From Paracoccaceae bacterium (GTDB lineage: Bacteria; Pseudomonadota; Alphaproteobacteria; Rhodobacterales; Rhodobacteraceae), in the NCBI GenBank assembly GCA_012103375.1, contig WLWX01000001.1:310001-374000 (forward strand): a stretch of DNA of 64,000 nucleotides. Reading direction: 5' to 3'. A program made the translations under genes and the position numbers. The stretch's first letter is position 1. Each line of letters begins with the position of its first letter. Below are positions 42,453 to 52,583 of this stretch, in pieces. The notes under the pieces are model-generated. The model did not search any database, was not told the DNA's origin, and saw nothing but the letters and a program-made list of their open reading frames with translations.

Positions 42453-43505
42453 AAGCGTTTCGACATTAACCTGAGACATATCCGGCGGCCTTAAAGTAGT
42501 TCCAGCATTCTACTGGGTCGTAGAGATCGCAGATTGCTCCGATTGCTTCGAAGACCTGGGTAAAGGACCTGACCCCGATCCGTCGCAAATGGGCTTTCAG
42601 TTTAGAGAAGGCCTGCTCGATGGGATTCAGGTCGGGCGAGTACGGTGGCAGGTAAAGGAACCAGCAGCCGTGATTGCGTAAAGCCTGCGTCGCCTCCTTA
42701 TTCCGGTGGGTTGCCAGGTTGTCGAGAATGACGACAGTGCCGGGGTTGATCTCGGGGACCAGCACTTCGCGGATGTAGGCCGCGAAGGCGGGGCCATCTA
42801 TCGCTCCCTTGATGACCCAAGGTGCGATCAGCGCGCCTTGGGTCAGGCCCGCGATCAAGGTTTGGGTTCCCCAGCTTCCGAAGGGCGCATCCATCGTCAG
42901 GCGCTTACCGCGCTTGGCTCTGCCGCGTAGGCGCGTGAGGTTTGTCTTCACTGCGGTTTCGTCAATAAAGACAACGCGCTCAGGAAAGGTCGCAATGGCT
43001 GGCGAGCGGTATCTGAACCAGTCGGCCCGTTGCTGCCTTACCTTGGCGCGGCGGCGCTCGGTTGCGACCAGCGACTTTTTTTGTACGTGAAGCCGAGCCG
43101 GGACAGAAGGTTGGCGATGGAGGAGTGATGCACCCGCACACCCTCTGCATCGGCCAGCGCATTACGCAACTCAAAGAGCGTGATGTCAGGGTCTTGTGCG
43201 ATCAACTCCTCAAAGAATTCCCGATGCGGAGCCAGCTTTCCCTTGCCGCGCGGCGGTCCCTGCCGGGCAGGTTCCGCATGACCCTTCATCCTCACCTGAC
43301 GCGCCCACCGCGCGCCTGTGGCAGGCGACAGCTTCAACCGCAACGCCGCCGCGCGCCCGCTCAACCCTTCTTCAATGTATCTCTGAAACCGTATCCGAAG
43401 CGCAGATGGCAAAGGTGCTGACATGATCCATCCTCCCAAACAGGATGAATCACAGATCAGGTCTCAAGGGAATCCCTCGCGATTCAGGTTCAAGCCGAAA
43501 CGCTT
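42453..43505 (-). mobile_element. IS630-family insertion sequence, copy B
   Basis: 1053 bp between inverted repeats AAGCGTTTCG and CGAAACGCTT with TA on both sides (42451-42452 and 43506-43507). Both encoded products match copy A, and it has the same orientation. It lacks the nested 218-bp element. It separates ftsK from cobO. Confidence 0.95.
42466..43424 (-). CDS. IS630-family transposase (ORFA/ORFB, -1 frameshift), copy B
   Basis: ORFA starts at ATG 43424 and leaves frame at the A7 run (complement of 43076-43082); ORFB ends at 42466. Helix-turn-helix and DDE residues are as in copy A. Because this copy is uninterrupted, it is the more likely source of active transposase for both copies. 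Confidence 0.92.
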
Positions 43506-43601
43506 TAATTTTTCGTTAACGCTTTGGTAACGAATGCGGCGCTGCCCTTGCAGATGCCGCGCCACCAGACCAAAGTTCGCCGAACCCGAAGGAGTGCGCG
43601 A

Positions 43602-44216
43602 ATGACCGATATTAATGACCCTGCCCGCCACGCCACCAAGATGGCGAAGAAGAAAGCGGCGCGTGACAAGATCATGGCCACCAAGACCGAAGAAAAGGGC
43701 CTGATCATCGTCCACACCGGCAAGGGCAAGGGCAAAAGCTCGGCCGCGTTCGGGATGATCTTTCGCTGTATCGCGCATCAGATGCCCTGTGCGGTGGTGC
43801 AATTCATCAAAGGCGGCATGTCAACCGGAGAGCGTGATTTAATATTAAACCACTTCTCGGACAGTTGCGCCTTCCACACCATGGGCGAAGGGTTCACCTG
43901 GGAAACGCAGGACAAATCGCGCGACACCGAAATGGCGCAAGCGGCCTGGGCCAAGGCGAAAGAGCTTATCGCGGACCCGGGCAACCGCATGATCTTGCTG
44001 GACGAAATCAACATTGCGCTTCGGTATGACTATATCGACGTGGCCGAGGTTGTTGAGTTCTTGCAAAATCACAAGCCTGCAATGACTCATGTTGTTCTGA
44101 CCGGGCGCAATGCCAAGGACGAGTTGATCGAGGTTGCCGATCTGGTGACCGAGATGGAGCTGATCAAACACCCTTTCCGGTCCGGCGTGAAAGCGCAGGC
44201 CGGGGTAGAATTATAG
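43602..44216 (+). CDS. cobO: Cob(I)yrinic acid a,c-diamide adenosyltransferase
   Basis: 204 residues of the CobA/CobO/BtuR family, adding the adenosyl group to corrinoids. The P-loop GKGKGKSS is at residues 40-47 with the preceding LIIVHT strand. MILLDEINIALRYDYIDV and VVLTGRNAKDELIEVADLVTEM are family hallmarks. ATG 43602 has AAGGAG 8 nt upstream. It stands apart from other cobalamin genes here. Its promoter lies in the 96 bp after IS630 copy B, so the insertion may have altered its control. Confidence 0.93.
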   Translation: MTDINDPARHATKMAKKKAARDKIMATKTEEKGLIIVHTGKGKGKSSAAFGMIFRCIAHQMPCAVVQFIKGGMSTGERDLILNHFSDSCAFHTMGEGFTWETQDKSRDTEMAQAAWAKAKELIADPGNRMILLDEINIALRYDYIDVAEVVEFLQNHKPAMTHVVLTGRNAKDELIEVADLVTEMELIKHPFRSGVKAQAGVEL

Positions 44217-44224
44217 GGTCCGGT

Positions 44225-44767
44225 ATGGCGGATTCAAACCTTCGATTGCTGTGCATGTCCGGCTCATTGCGCGCTGCATCGTTTAATACTAAACTTGTTA
44301 GATCCGGCGCACTTCTGTGGCCCGGTCCGCACGACATCGCGGATATCCGGCTGCCGCTGTACGATGGCGACCTGGAGGCGGACGGGATCCCGGCGGCTGT
44401 CACGGACCTGGCAACGGCGATCGCAGAGGCGGACGCGGTGCTGATCGCCACGCCAGAGTACAACAAATCCCTGTCCGGTGTTCTGAAAAATGCGCTCGAC
44501 TGGGTCAGCCGGATCAAGGGGAATCCGTGGAAGGGCAAACCTGTTGCCATCCTATCCGCAACCGCCGGGCGCACTGGCGGGGAACGTGCGCAGGATGCGC
44601 TGCGGCTGGCGATGAACCCGTTCCAGCCGCGCCTGCTTACAGGGCCAGAGGTTCTGGTGGCCGGTGCGTCCAAACAGTTTGATGCGGCAGGTACGCTGAT
44701 CGACGAACGCTATCTGGCCAAGCTGACCGAACTTGTAAGCACTCTGCACGCCACCGCATCGGGTTGA
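44225..44767 (+). CDS. NADPH-dependent FMN reductase family protein
   Basis: 180 residues, flavodoxin-like. The FMN phosphate loop is LCMSGSLRAASFNTKL near residue 10, and the isoalloxazine loop TPEYNKSLSGVLKNALDW near residue 80 is diagnostic of the NADPH:FMN/quinone reductase (ChrR/ArsH/SsuE-like) fold. The role may be quinone or metal reduction. It starts 8 bp after cobO. Confidence 0.9.
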   Translation: MADSNLRLLCMSGSLRAASFNTKLVRSGALLWPGPHDIADIRLPLYDGDLEADGIPAAVTDLATAIAEADAVLIATPEYNKSLSGVLKNALDWVSRIKGNPWKGKPVAILSATAGRTGGERAQDALRLAMNPFQPRLLTGPEVLVAGASKQFDAAGTLIDERYLAKLTELVSTLHATASG

Positions 44768-44778
44768 AGGGCATCACA

Positions 44779-45474
44779 TCAGCAGCTTGGCGGCCAGGGT
44801 CGAATCTCGGCCCGCTGAACGCGCGGGGCCAGGCGTTGCGCACCAAGCAATGCAACAGCGACCACCGGCAGCATCACACCGGCAAGGGCGGCATGGCGCG
44901 TGTTGATCAGGCCGACGGCGCCCAACGCTGCGAGTGAGACGAACATGCCGAAAAAGAAGAACAAATTCTGCATCGCGGCAGATCGGCGCGCGGGTTCGTG
45001 TTGATACAGCAATGCCATGGGCGGCGCGCCCACGGCTGTCAGCGTGCCCATAACCCCGGCCACAACTCCCGCCGGGAACAGTGTGGCGGGACGGATCGCA
45101 ACACGGACACCGATCAGCGACAGCGCAATGCCCAGATAGATTGCGCCCGCCACCACCGCCGCCAGCATCTGCGGATCGCTAAGCCTGGTGGCAACAGCTG
45201 CGGCCAGCGCGGCCCCCAGCGCGCGCCCGGCAAACCCCGATGGCACGTCCGCCCAGCGGATCGCCGAGGCATCCAGCGTGGCCGAGGTCATCCCCACCAC
45301 CAGTCCGATCAGCAACAAGGTCGCGGGCAGAAACTCGGGCGCGACCAATGCGACCAGCGGCGCGGCGATCATCCCGAAACCCTGCCCGGCCAGCCGTTGC
45401 AGCATCGTCCCCAGCAGAACGGCCAATGCGATAAAGGCCAATGTCCATGGCCCCAGCGCCAGAACCGCGCTCAT
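44779..45474 (-). CDS. TauE/SafE family permease
   Basis: 231 residues with about seven or eight hydrophobic helices and the family motif GFGMIAAPLVALVAPEFLPATLLL near the N-terminus (named here by GQGFGMIAAP). A second half repeats the fold (PAGVVAGVMGTLTAVGAPPMALL). It probably exports or imports a small sulfonate, sulfite or organic anion across the inner membrane. Its start overlaps the VOC gene stop by 4 nt, so the two form one unit. Confidence 0.88.
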   Translation of the reverse strand: MSAVLALGPWTLAFIALAVLLGTMLQRLAGQGFGMIAAPLVALVAPEFLPATLLLIGLVVGMTSATLDASAIRWADVPSGFAGRALGAALAAAVATRLSDPQMLAAVVAGAIYLGIALSLIGVRVAIRPATLFPAGVVAGVMGTLTAVGAPPMALLYQHEPARRSAAMQNLFFFFGMFVSLAALGAVGLINTRHAALAGVMLPVVAVALLGAQRLAPRVQRAEIRPWPPSC

Positions 45475-45878
45475 CCGGATACCTGGTTCGAAATTTCGAT
45501 CAGATTGCCATCGGGATCGCGCAGATAGATCGAGGTGATCGGCCCCCGCGCGCCGCTGCGCGCCACCGGGCCGCTTTCGATGACAATGCCGAGCGTGGTG
45601 AGGTGCTGTATCCAGTCAGAGAGTGGAACCTTTGACAAGAAACACAGATCCGCGGATCCCGGTTTTGGGTGTCTCGCATGGGGCAGGAACGGGGCGTCGG
45701 CGGCGTGCAGATTAATCTTCTGTGCACCAAAGCCCAGTGCCCTACGGCAGGTGCCGTCGGCAGCAGGGAAGTCGAGCGCCTCCATCCCCAGCGCGTCATG
45801 ATAAAAAGCAGTGGTCGCGTCGATGTCGGCAACACTCAGCACAAGGTGGTCGAGAGATTGCAGCGATGGCCGCTTCAT
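45471..45878 (-). CDS. VOC (glyoxalase/bleomycin resistance) family protein
   Basis: 135 residues of paired beta-alpha-beta-beta-beta units. LDHLVLSVADIDATTAFYHDALGM at the start and IYLRDPDGNLIEI at the end carry the metal positions His10 and a C-terminal Glu. Substrate unknown. The fourth base upstream of its ATG is already the terminal base of the 218-bp element, so its native 5' region and any Shine-Dalgarno have been displaced. The nearest GGAG now lies inside the element about 20 nt upstream. Confidence 0.88.
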   Translation of the reverse strand: MKRPSLQSLDHLVLSVADIDATTAFYHDALGMEALDFPAADGTCRRALGFGAQKINLHAADAPFLPHARHPKPGSADLCFLSKVPLSDWIQHLTTLGIVIESGPVARSGARGPITSIYLRDPDGNLIEISNQVSG

Positions 45879-45881
45879 ATA

Positions 45882-46099
45882 GATTGTGTTGAAAAACTCC
45901 GAAATCAGAGCGTCGCGGATTTCTTGCGAAAACCTATGAAGCGAAATAGTCGGAAAGCTTTGACCACGAGACAGCGCATGGCTGCGCGTGAGCGCATGTA
46001 GGCGATTTGGGCCGACCCCCGCGCCAAAAATTTAGGATCGGGCTGCATGGAAAGAAAAATCATCGTTCAGGCCCTAAAACGGAGTTTTTCAACACAATC
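45882..46099 (+). mobile_element. 218-bp MITE-like element, copy 4
   Basis: Forward orientation with perfect ends. Target duplication TATA at 45878-45881 and 46100-46103. It sits between the VOC gene (-) and the CoA-ester hydratase gene (+), so it replaced the divergent promoter region. A frame opening inside it (MGRPPRQKF...) runs on in frame through the start of the hydratase gene. Confidence 0.96.
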
Positions 46100-46150
46100 T
46101 ATAATTTTCATGTTGCACATGCCTGCCCATCGCCCCAGCCTTGGGCGACC

Positions 46151-47169
46151 ATGACAGAGGCACCTGACCAGATGCAAACCCTGACCGACCGGCTGGATCC
46201 GGCGCGGGCGGCGGCGCTGCATGTGACACTCGGCGCGGCGGGCGATCCGCCGGCTGCGGGCGACGCGCTGCCGCCATTCTGGCATCAGATCTATTTCTGG
46301 TCGCCGCGGCCTGCGACTGATCTGGGCGCGGACGGACATACCGCGCTTGGCGGGATGATCCCCGACATGGGCCTGCCGCGCAGGATGTGGGCCGGGGGTG
46401 CATTACAGTTTCGCGCGCCGCTGATCCTTGGGCAGATGGCCGAGAAACAGACGCGGTTGCTGAGTGTTGAGCGTAAGACCGGGCGCAGTGGGCCACTGGC
46501 TTTCGTGGCGTTGGAGCACCGGATGTCTCAGGATGGCGAGGTTAAGGTGGTCGAGCGGCAGGATCTGGTATTCCGCGCGGCCCCGGCACCCGGCGATGTG
46601 ATGCCTGACCCGGCGATGGCACCGAGGGCAACGCAAACGCGGGCCGCCACGTTCGGCGAATTGACCCTGTTTCGCTATTCCGCGCTGACGCTGAACGGAC
46701 ACCGGATTCATTATGACGCGCCCTATGCGGCAGCGGAAGGGTATGGCGGGCTGGTGGTTCACGGCCCGCTTCTGGCCGATTGTGTTGAAAAACTCCGAAA
46801 TCAGAGCGTCGCGGATTTCTTGCGAAAACCTATGAAGCGAAATAGTCGGAAAGCTTTGACCACGAGACAGCGCATGGCTGCGCGTGAGCGCATGTAGGCG
46901 ATTTGGGCCGACCCCCGCGCCAAAAATTTAGGATCGGGCTGCATGGAAAGAAAAATCATCGTTCAGGCCCTAAAACGGAGTTTTTCAACACAATCGGCCC
47001 AGCTGCTTGCCGGTTGGGCGGCCGAGCGGCTGGGGACCTTGACGAGGTTTTCATTCCGCGCATCCCGCACTTTTCGTGCAGGAAGACGCGACGCTGGGCA
47101 CCGCATGGCGAACGGTTCTGGGTCGCCGGGCCGGATGGGCGGCTGTGCATGATGGCCGAGGCGGCTTAG
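46151..47169 (+). pseudogene. FAS1-like/MaoC dehydratase (3-methylfumaryl/mesaconyl-C4-CoA hydratase type), disrupted
   Basis: A hotdog-fold CoA-ester hydratase. The N-terminal domain has PPFWHQIYFWSPRP, IPDMGLPRRMWAGG and RSGPLAFVALEH; the second half begins NGHRIHYDAPYAAAEGYGGLVVHGPLLA. Copy 5 of the 218-bp element cuts it there. After the element LLAGWAAERLG continues, but the last 100 bp read in three frames (RFSFRAS, then QEDATLGTAW, then ERFWVAGPDGRLCMMAEAA). So the gene carries one insertion and at least two indels. It would act in methylaspartate/itaconate-type or hydroxypropionate-type carbon pathways. Confidence 0.75.
46778..46995 (+). mobile_element. 218-bp MITE-like element, copy 5
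   Basis: Forward orientation, perfect 20-bp ends. GGCC duplication at 46774-46777 and 46996-46999. It lies 678 bp from copy 4 in the same orientation, so the two flank most of the hydratase gene. Confidence 0.96.
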
Positions 47170-48208
47170 CGGGCAGACGCGGGCAGGCTTGCCCGGACGC
47201 GAAATCCGTCGGGGATCTTGTCATGACCCTCAAGGATCAGGCGGCCATGACCTCCGCGATTTTCGGGGCCATGCCAAAGCCGATCTTGAACCCTCCGTTG
47301 GCGGGAAATGGCCCGGTCGGTCGGGCCAGGCGCCCAGCATCGGGGCGCGGCTGCGCGCGCGCGGGCGAACCCCGGCCCAACGTTGCATTACCCGCGCGTC
47401 GGCAAGCCGTGGGATCGCCCCGGTGGCCTTGGCAAGCAGCACGTCAAGCTGTGCGTCTGTGGTGTCGGGCGCGTCGAAATCACGCTCGGATGTCGATCCG
47501 ACAGCCACCGTGCCGTCGTTGTGCGCAACGATATGGCGCCGTCCAGGAACAGTTGGGGCTGATCACCAAGGTCGGCGGCAAGCAATGCCGCCTGGCCTTT
47601 CACGCCGTCGCCGATGGTTGCGTTCAGCGCAGCGGAAATATCGGCCAGTCCATCAACCCCGGTTGCCCATAGCACAGCGCCGGTCGCGGTTCCGTCGCTG
47701 AGAATCCGAACGCCATTGGCACGCAGCGCGTCGGCCAGCGGGCACAAGCGCGCGCCGGATGCAGACGCGCGCTGAGCGTGTCGTGGATCAGCAGGCCGGT
47801 CGGGCTGGGCGGGGAAAGGCCAGGCGCGGCTGCGCCGAAATAACCTCCCATTTCGCGCGTCCTTGCCAGAGTGTTCGGGCAGCCTCGGCCCGGGTATTTG
47901 CAAGGGCCAGCGCCGCGTCGTCCGCAACAGGTTGCAGACGCCCTATGCGACCATATCCGGGGTCGCCACCGCCTGTCTGCGCCACCTCGGCCCAGAACGC
48001 CTCGGCCATTATCAGGCTTTCGAACGAAACGCCTTCTTGTCGTTCCAGTTCTCGGGCGTGTGGGGGGCCAAAGCGCCCAGAATTCCTCCACTGGCCCCGG
48101 CAGCCACGCCATTCGGGTCGATGACCTGAACGGATGCGCCGCGCCGCATGCAGGCCCAGGCCGCGAAAGGCCGAATATTCCGGCGCCGTAGATGGTTAGA
48201 TCGGGCAT
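47166..48208 (-). pseudogene. FAD-dependent amino-acid oxidase-type oxidoreductase, multiply frameshifted
   Basis: The DAO/MnmC2-like fold starts MPDLTIYGAGIFGLS (FAD-binding). Conserved pieces continue in changing frames: AAGASGGILGALAPHTPENWNDKKAF, MAEAFWAEVAQTGGGDPGYGRIGRL, ADALRANGVRILSDG, VAVGSTSERDFDAPDT, VMQRWAGVRPRARSRAPMLG, named here only by order. At least four single-base losses are needed to join them, near 48163, 48026, 47500 and 47250. In relatives such a gene lies divergent to mnmD, as here. Part of it is copied inside dapA at 51830. Confidence 0.7.
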
Positions 48209-48260
48209 GTCACTCACGCTGAATTCTGAATCGCGAATATGAGGGGGAGTACCACCGCAG

Positions 48261-49006
48261 ATGCGCAGTATCTGGTCGGATGCCATTTCCATCTTGACCC
48301 GGCAGGTCCCCGGCGCGAGGGAAAGATATGTCATACTGGGAACCGAAACCGCGCGTTTGAACTGGCGCGACGGGATTCCCGTATCGGACAAATTCGATGA
48401 TCCGTATTATGCAGGCGCGGATGGATTGGCCGAGACGCGCCATGTCTTTCTTGCAGGCAACGGGCTGCCGGGGCGGTTTCGCGATGGGTTTCGGATCGCC
48501 GAACTTGGATTCGGGACCGGGCTGAACCTTTTTGCGGCGCTGATGGAATTTCGCGCGACCGGGATTGCAGGCCGCCTTTACACCGGGTTTGAGGCGTTTC
48601 CGATGTCCGTGGCCGAGATGGCGCAAGCCCTGAGGGCCTTCCCCGAGGTTGCCGAGGCGGCCGCCCCAATCCTCGACTGGTGGCACGATCCGGGTTCAGC
48701 GCTGATCCTTGCCGATCTGCACGCCGAGGTGGTTTTCGGCGACGCGGAAACACTACCCAAGTGGCAGGGCGGGGCCGATGCGTGGTTCCTCGATGGGTTC
48801 GCGCCAGCGCGAAATCCGGGGATGTGGGGCGCGGCGTTGATGTGCGAGGTCGCAAACCACACGGCACCGGGCGGAACCTTCGCGACCTACACCGCCGCAG
48901 GCCATGTACCCGCGCCCTGGCCGATGCCGGGTTTGAAGTAGAACGCCGCAAGGGGTTCGGTCGCAAGCGGCACATGGTCGGTGTCCTGCGCCTCGATGCT
49001 GGATGA
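48261..49006 (+). pseudogene. mnmD: MnmD-like tRNA 5-aminomethyl-2-thiouridine methyltransferase, frameshifted
   Basis: The SAM-dependent methyltransferase for the tRNA wobble uridine. The core is intact: LNWRDGIPVSDKFDDPYYAG, IAELGFGTGLNLFAAL (SAM motif) and ADAWFLDGFAPARNPGMW. After FATYTAAGHV one base is missing near 48911; the expected end DAGFEVERRKGFGRKRH...RLDAG runs in the next frame to 49006. As read, the protein stops at 48941 after PAPWPMPGLK. The start is uncertain: ATG 48261 gives a non-conserved leader of about 27 residues. Confidence 0.75.
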
Positions 49007-49023
49007 CGAACCGCGCCTAATGC

Positions 49024-51309
49024 TTATCGCGCTTTCAGCAACGCGCCGGTGTTCAACGGCCCGACCTTGCCGGACAGCCGCGCGCGGTACATCGGCACCG
49101 ACTCGGCGACCCGCATGACGTAGTTGCGGGTTTCGTCAAACGGGATCATCTCGATCCCGACCGCATCAATCGTGTCACGACGCGGATCGCCACGGTCACG
49201 CATCCAGCGTTCCGGGCGCCCGGACCGGCATTGTACCCGGCCGAAACCAGCGCGACATTCTTGCCGAAACGACGCTCCAGATCCGCTAGATAAGCGCTGC
49301 CGAGGCGGGCATTATAGACCGGGTCGGTCAGAAGCCGGGATTTCGAATATGGCAACCCCAGCTGCGCGCGACATTGCGCGCCGTGGCGGGCATCAGCTGC
49401 ATCAATCCGCGCGCCCCGGCAGCTTGAGACACCCGGATTGAACTCACTTTCACGCCGCGCGATCGACAGGGCCAACGCCCGGTCCACCGGCAGGCTGTCG
49501 ACGCCAAGGCCAACGACCGGGAAATAGGCTCGGGGCACGATGCCGCGTTGCGCAGCCTCTTTTGCCAGCTTGAGGGCCGCGTGCGGTGCGCCGTGTTCCA
49601 GCGCCAGATCGCCAAGGATCGCGGCATCCTTGGCATCCAGGCTCTCGACCAGGTGGCTGAGGAATTGCGCCGCCAACTGGTGTTCATCGGCTGCGATGAA
49701 CAGCTGCGCGGCGCGCACGACGGAACTGTCGGCAAAGGATGCCTTGCGCCAGTCGCCCGGTCCGCGGTGCCGGGCAGTTCGGCGCGCATTTCGATCCCGG
49801 CCTTTTCGGCGGCGAGCTGGCCGTAAAACCCGCTTTGCCAGACGCCGCCACGGGCATAGGCGGCCTTGGCGGCGGCTTCATTGTTCTTCGGCACGGCCTT
49901 CCCAATACCCGGCGCGGCCCAGGCTGATCGGCGTAAAGACGGCGGTGCGGAAATTGGCGAAATGCTGGCGCGCGCTGCCCGGGTCGCGCCGGAACCTAAG
50001 CGCCAGATACCCCGCCAGCCATTCCAGATCGGCGTAATGCTGACCGTCGCTCAGCCAATGTTCCGAGGCGATAGGCGGTTTCTTCGTCACCGGCGCGCAT
50101 TGCGCGGCGTGCCAGATCGCGGCGCTGGCGGGCCCAAAGCTCGGGCCGGCCAAGCCCTTCGGCACTTGCAGATTGCTTCAGGATCAGTTTGACAGCATCG
50201 GTGCGCAGACCCTTTGCCATGCGCCAGCGGAAGCGCTCATAAGCAAGCCCGGCGGTGTTCTTCAACGCGTTGGGCACGGCATCGATCGCCGCATCCACGC
50301 CATTGCCGCGCGCCCTGAGGACCATCCGCGCCCTGGCAAGGCGGAACACGCGCAATCATGCGGTCGGCTTCGTTGCGCAGCCCCAGCCAAAGCAGATTGT
50401 CCAGCCGCGCGGCGTGGTGCGGCGCCAGAGTGTCGGACCAATCGCGCAGGAACAATGCCTCGGTCGCGGCATCCACGGACAGGGTTGTCCAGGCGCGGAT
50501 CACCTCGGCCTTGGCGGCATCGTCGCGTCCGTCGGCCTTCAGGGCGTTCACCCAAAGCCCCCGCCCCAGTTCGACTGGTGCGAGGCCCAGAACTTCGGCT
50601 TTGCGACCCTCCAGCGGAATCGCGCCCTCGCCCCGATAGCCGCGCAAGGCCGGGCCAATCGTGGCGGCGCGCCAGAAACCGGCGCATTTCGTCAAATGTG
50701 CCAAGCCCGGCCCGCAGATAGCGCCATTCGACGATATCCTTGGCGACCGGCCCGATCCCGGCTGCCAGACTGCGCGCCTTGTCCCAATCGTCGCCGCGCA
50801 CTTCGGCCATCATGGCAGCAACTTTCGGACCTTCGGCGGCCATTTTTACAGCCTCGTCCTCGGTCAGGCCGGTCAGGCCGATCGGTCCGATGTCGATCAA
50901 TGGGACAGGGTCTTCGACGACGACCGGAACAAATCGTTCGGACGGGCGGGGCTGTGGGCGAATGGCATTCGACTCGACCCCGGTCAGCGGCAAAACCGCG
51001 CCGTTGTCGCCCGACCCATCAGCGCCTGCAATCAGCGCCACTTCGGTAAGGGGCACTTCGGTAAGGGGCCCGTCGGTTAGGGGCACGTCTGCGTCGGCAG
51101 AACCCAGTGCCGCCGCTCCATCGTCCGGGACGCGGGACGCGCTTGCGGCCGGATCATCTGCGTCTTGCGGACTGGTCAGCAACCTCGATCCGTTCACCAC
51201 TGCCATAGAATACGGCAGTCGAGGCCAGCATCACCGAGACCCCGAACACGGCAATCAAGCTCAACCCTGTTATTCCGGCGTTCGTCATCGCGCCCTCGCT
51301 CGTGCTCAT
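49024..51309 (-). pseudogene. slt: Soluble lytic murein transglycosylase, multiply frameshifted
   Basis: The C-terminal lysozyme-like domain is recognisable: ALALSIARRESEFNPGVS (catalytic Glu), GARGLMQLMPATARNVA, and AYLADLERRFGKNVALVSAGYNAGP, named in order. Upstream lies the long helical superhelix with ERFRWRMAKGLR, DWSDTLAPHHAARLDNLLWLG and DEMRRFLARRHDWPGL. Frames change at least six times. A possible signal/anchor begins at ATG 51309 or 51288 (GLSLIAVFGVSVMLAST). Normal role: cleaving peptidoglycan with anhydromuramic products in the periplasm. Whether this is decay or read error is unresolved. Confidence 0.75.
51039..51083 (-). repeat. 15-bp triple repeat in the transglycosylase linker
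   Basis: Two identical 15-bp units and a third with four differences encode PLTEV-type repeats in the low-complexity region that follows the N-terminus of the slt relic. Confidence 0.7.
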
Positions 51310-51409
51310 ACGGCTCTACTTCTACACGTTATCTTGGCAAGGGCATGACACCCGGATAGGGTCCGCCGCAGCGGGCGCGAAAACCCGCCTATGGCCCGGG
51401 GCCTGCCTC

Positions 51410-52579
51410 ATGTTTCGCGGATCTATGCCCGCCTTGGTGACACCGTTCAAAGACGGCTCAGTCGCTGAGCGCACTTGTCGAGTGGCAGATTGAAAACCAG
51501 CGCCGGTTTGGTGCCGATGGGAACGACAGGGGAAAGCCCGACGGTCAGCCATGAAGAACATGACGCCGTTGTGGCCGCCGTGGTCAAGGCCGCAGCGGGC
51601 CGGGTTCCGGTCATCGCCGGGGCCGGGTCGGCCGAGTCGGTCCGCCTTGCCAAACATGCCGAAGCTGTGGGCGCGGATGGCATTCTTGTGGTTACGCCCT
51701 ACTACAACAAGCCGACGCAACGCGGGCTGATCACGCATTTCACGACCGTTGCCGCCGCGACCAGCCTGCCGCTGATCATCTATAACATTCCGCCGCGTTC
51801 GGTCGTCGACATGACGCCGGAAACCATGGGCCCATAGCACAGCGCCGGTCGCGGTTCCGTCGCTGAGAATCCGAACGCCATTGGCACGCAGCGCGTCGGC
51901 CAGCGCGGCACAAGCGCGCGCCGGATGCAGACGCGCGCTGAGCGTGTCGTGGATCAGCAGGCCGGTCGGGCTGGGCGGGGAAAGGCCAGGCGCCGCTGAC
52001 GCCGAAATAACCTCCCATTTCGCGCGTCCTTGCCAGAGTGTTCGGGCAGCCTCGGCCCGGGTATTTGCAAGGGCCAGCGCCGCGTCGTCCGCAACAGGTT
52101 GCAGACGCCAGCGCGCCACCTGTCTGCGCCACCGGCCCAGAACGCCTCGGCCATTCAGGCTTTCGAACTGAACTGTCGTTCCAGTTCTCGGAGGATCCTC
52201 CACTGGCCCCGGCAGCCACGCCATTCGGCGATGACCTGGGATGCGCCGCGCCGCATGCAGGCCCAGGCCGTCGAAAGGCCGAATGCGCATGGCGGCGTTG
52301 GCCTGCATCTCGGTCACCGCCAATGTCGCGCCGAAACTATGTGCCGAGTTCCAGGCCGCCACGTTGGCAGGGGATTTCGCCAAGGCCCTGAAATACCAGG
52401 ACCGGCTGATACCGCTGCATCTGGCGATATTCACTGAACCGGGTCTGGTGGGCGCGAAATACGGGCTGTCCCTGCTGGGGCGATGCCTTGAAGATGTCCG
52501 CCCGCCACTGACGACGTTGGAGGACAGCACAAAGGCGGCGATCAGGGATGCGATGGTTCACGCCGGTCTGCTGAACTGA
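51410..52579 (+). pseudogene. dapA: 4-hydroxy-tetrahydrodipicolinate synthase, frameshifted and interrupted
   Basis: First enzyme of diaminopimelate/lysine synthesis. It starts MFRGSMPALVTPFKDGS, loses one base near 51465, then continues [28 protein letters not shown] and [19 protein letters not shown] in another frame. From 51830 to 52284 the sequence is not dapA but a copy of the neighbouring FAD oxidoreductase gene. dapA resumes at AHGGVG, then [16 protein letters not shown] to GLLN. About 50 codons, including the Schiff-base Lys region (GVKDATG), are missing. Since dapA is normally essential, misassembly is a serious possibility. Confidence 0.75.
51830..52284 (-). repeat. Partial duplicate of the FAD-oxidoreductase gene inside dapA
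   Basis: Matches 47665-48176 in the same orientation, with near identity over long blocks broken by small deletions (455 bp against 512 bp). The left border shares gcccatagcac; the right border ends at ccgaat. Some frames that are broken in the first copy are differently broken here. Confidence 0.85.
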
Positions 52580-52583
52580 TCCA

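Noticed and set aside
40796..42466. Minus-strand frame of 556 codons opposite ftsK
   Set aside because: Antisense shadow of ftsK; composition (His, Asp, Gln, Arg) is that of a reversed GC-rich gene.
46007..46897. Long frame starting inside element copy 4 and covering the hydratase N-terminus
   Set aside because: The first 31 residues (MGRPPRQKF...) come from the element and recur at other copies. The native start MTEAPDQ lies at 46151.
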